A stretch of DNA of 37,490 bases from a candidate division WWE3 bacterium RIFCSPHIGHO2_01_FULL_42_13. Lineage in GTDB: Bacteria; Patescibacteriota; WWE3; UBA101185; UBA10185. A program made the translations under genes and the position numbers. Under the pieces are notes generated by a model. The model was not told the origin of the DNA, did not search any database, and saw only the letters and a program-made list of their open reading frames with translations. Shown here piece after piece: positions 37,315 through 37,490 of this stretch. The stretch is from contig MEVA01000016.1 in assembly GCA_001772625.1 (NCBI GenBank), forward strand, positions 1 to 37,490. The letters are read 5' to 3'. Position 1 is the first letter of the stretch, and every line of letters begins with the position of its first letter.

Positions 37315-37490
37315 TTATAAAGGAAGCGTGAAAACTACTCTCGTACCACGGGGTTTATTATCTTCAACCCAAATTTTACCACCGTGCGCCTCGACAATTC
37401 CCTTGGTAATGACCAACCCAAGTCCGGTGCTGGGCATTTCAGGATCATTAGATTTATGTAATTGCGCAAACTTGTGAAATAGCTGAGGTT
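37315..37490 (-). CDS. Sensor histidine kinase, C-terminal ATPase part (runs off the window end)
   Basis: Reverse translation [56 protein letters not shown]: HATPase_c F and G boxes. Confidence 0.87.
   Translation of the reverse strand, partial: PQLFHKFAQLHKSNDPEMPSTGLGLVITKGIVEAHGGKIWVEDNKPRGTRVVFTLPL

Overview
The window is a compact, gene-dense bacterial chromosome segment with no rRNA, tRNA, CRISPR or transposon that I could see. The style (very short or overlapping genes, few Shine-Dalgarno sites, divergent short family members) suggests a Candidate Phyla Radiation/Patescibacteria genome; this is inference. Most genes are on the minus strand. In minus-strand transcription order the left half holds uvrC, a small membrane protein, secG, murA, mraY, ftsW, murG, ftsQ, ftsA, ftsZ, then nrdJ (B12-dependent ribonucleotide reductase), a PduO-type cobalamin adenosyltransferase, a tiny overlapping sORF and ileS (partial). 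The right half holds a transglutaminase-like membrane protein, uvrA, an archaeal-type FBP aldolase/phosphatase, a ROK kinase, a 6-phosphogluconolactonase-like protein, a HrcA-C-domain-like protein, a LysM protein, PBP1A, uvrB, lexA, a DedA/VTT protein, a PGAM-like protein, two divergent GT-C membrane glycosyltransferases (one fused to a DUF218/YdcF-like domain), enolase, PEP synthase, a small membrane protein and a histidine kinase C-terminus (partial). Observations most worth checking: (i) a shared 13-bp candidate LexA operator in the lexA/uvrB and uvrA promoters; (ii) a nested stem structure in the nrdJ leader; (iii) MraY with altered catalytic aspartates; (iv) a PGAM-like protein that has lost the second catalytic His; (v) a GT-C/DUF218 fusion whose start codon overlaps that of a divergent GT-C gene; (vi) a 143-bp antisense overlap of two coding 3' ends; (vii) two styles of gene expression, leaderless-looking genes versus three GC-rich, SD-led units. 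I found no clear self-contained new defence or mobile system.
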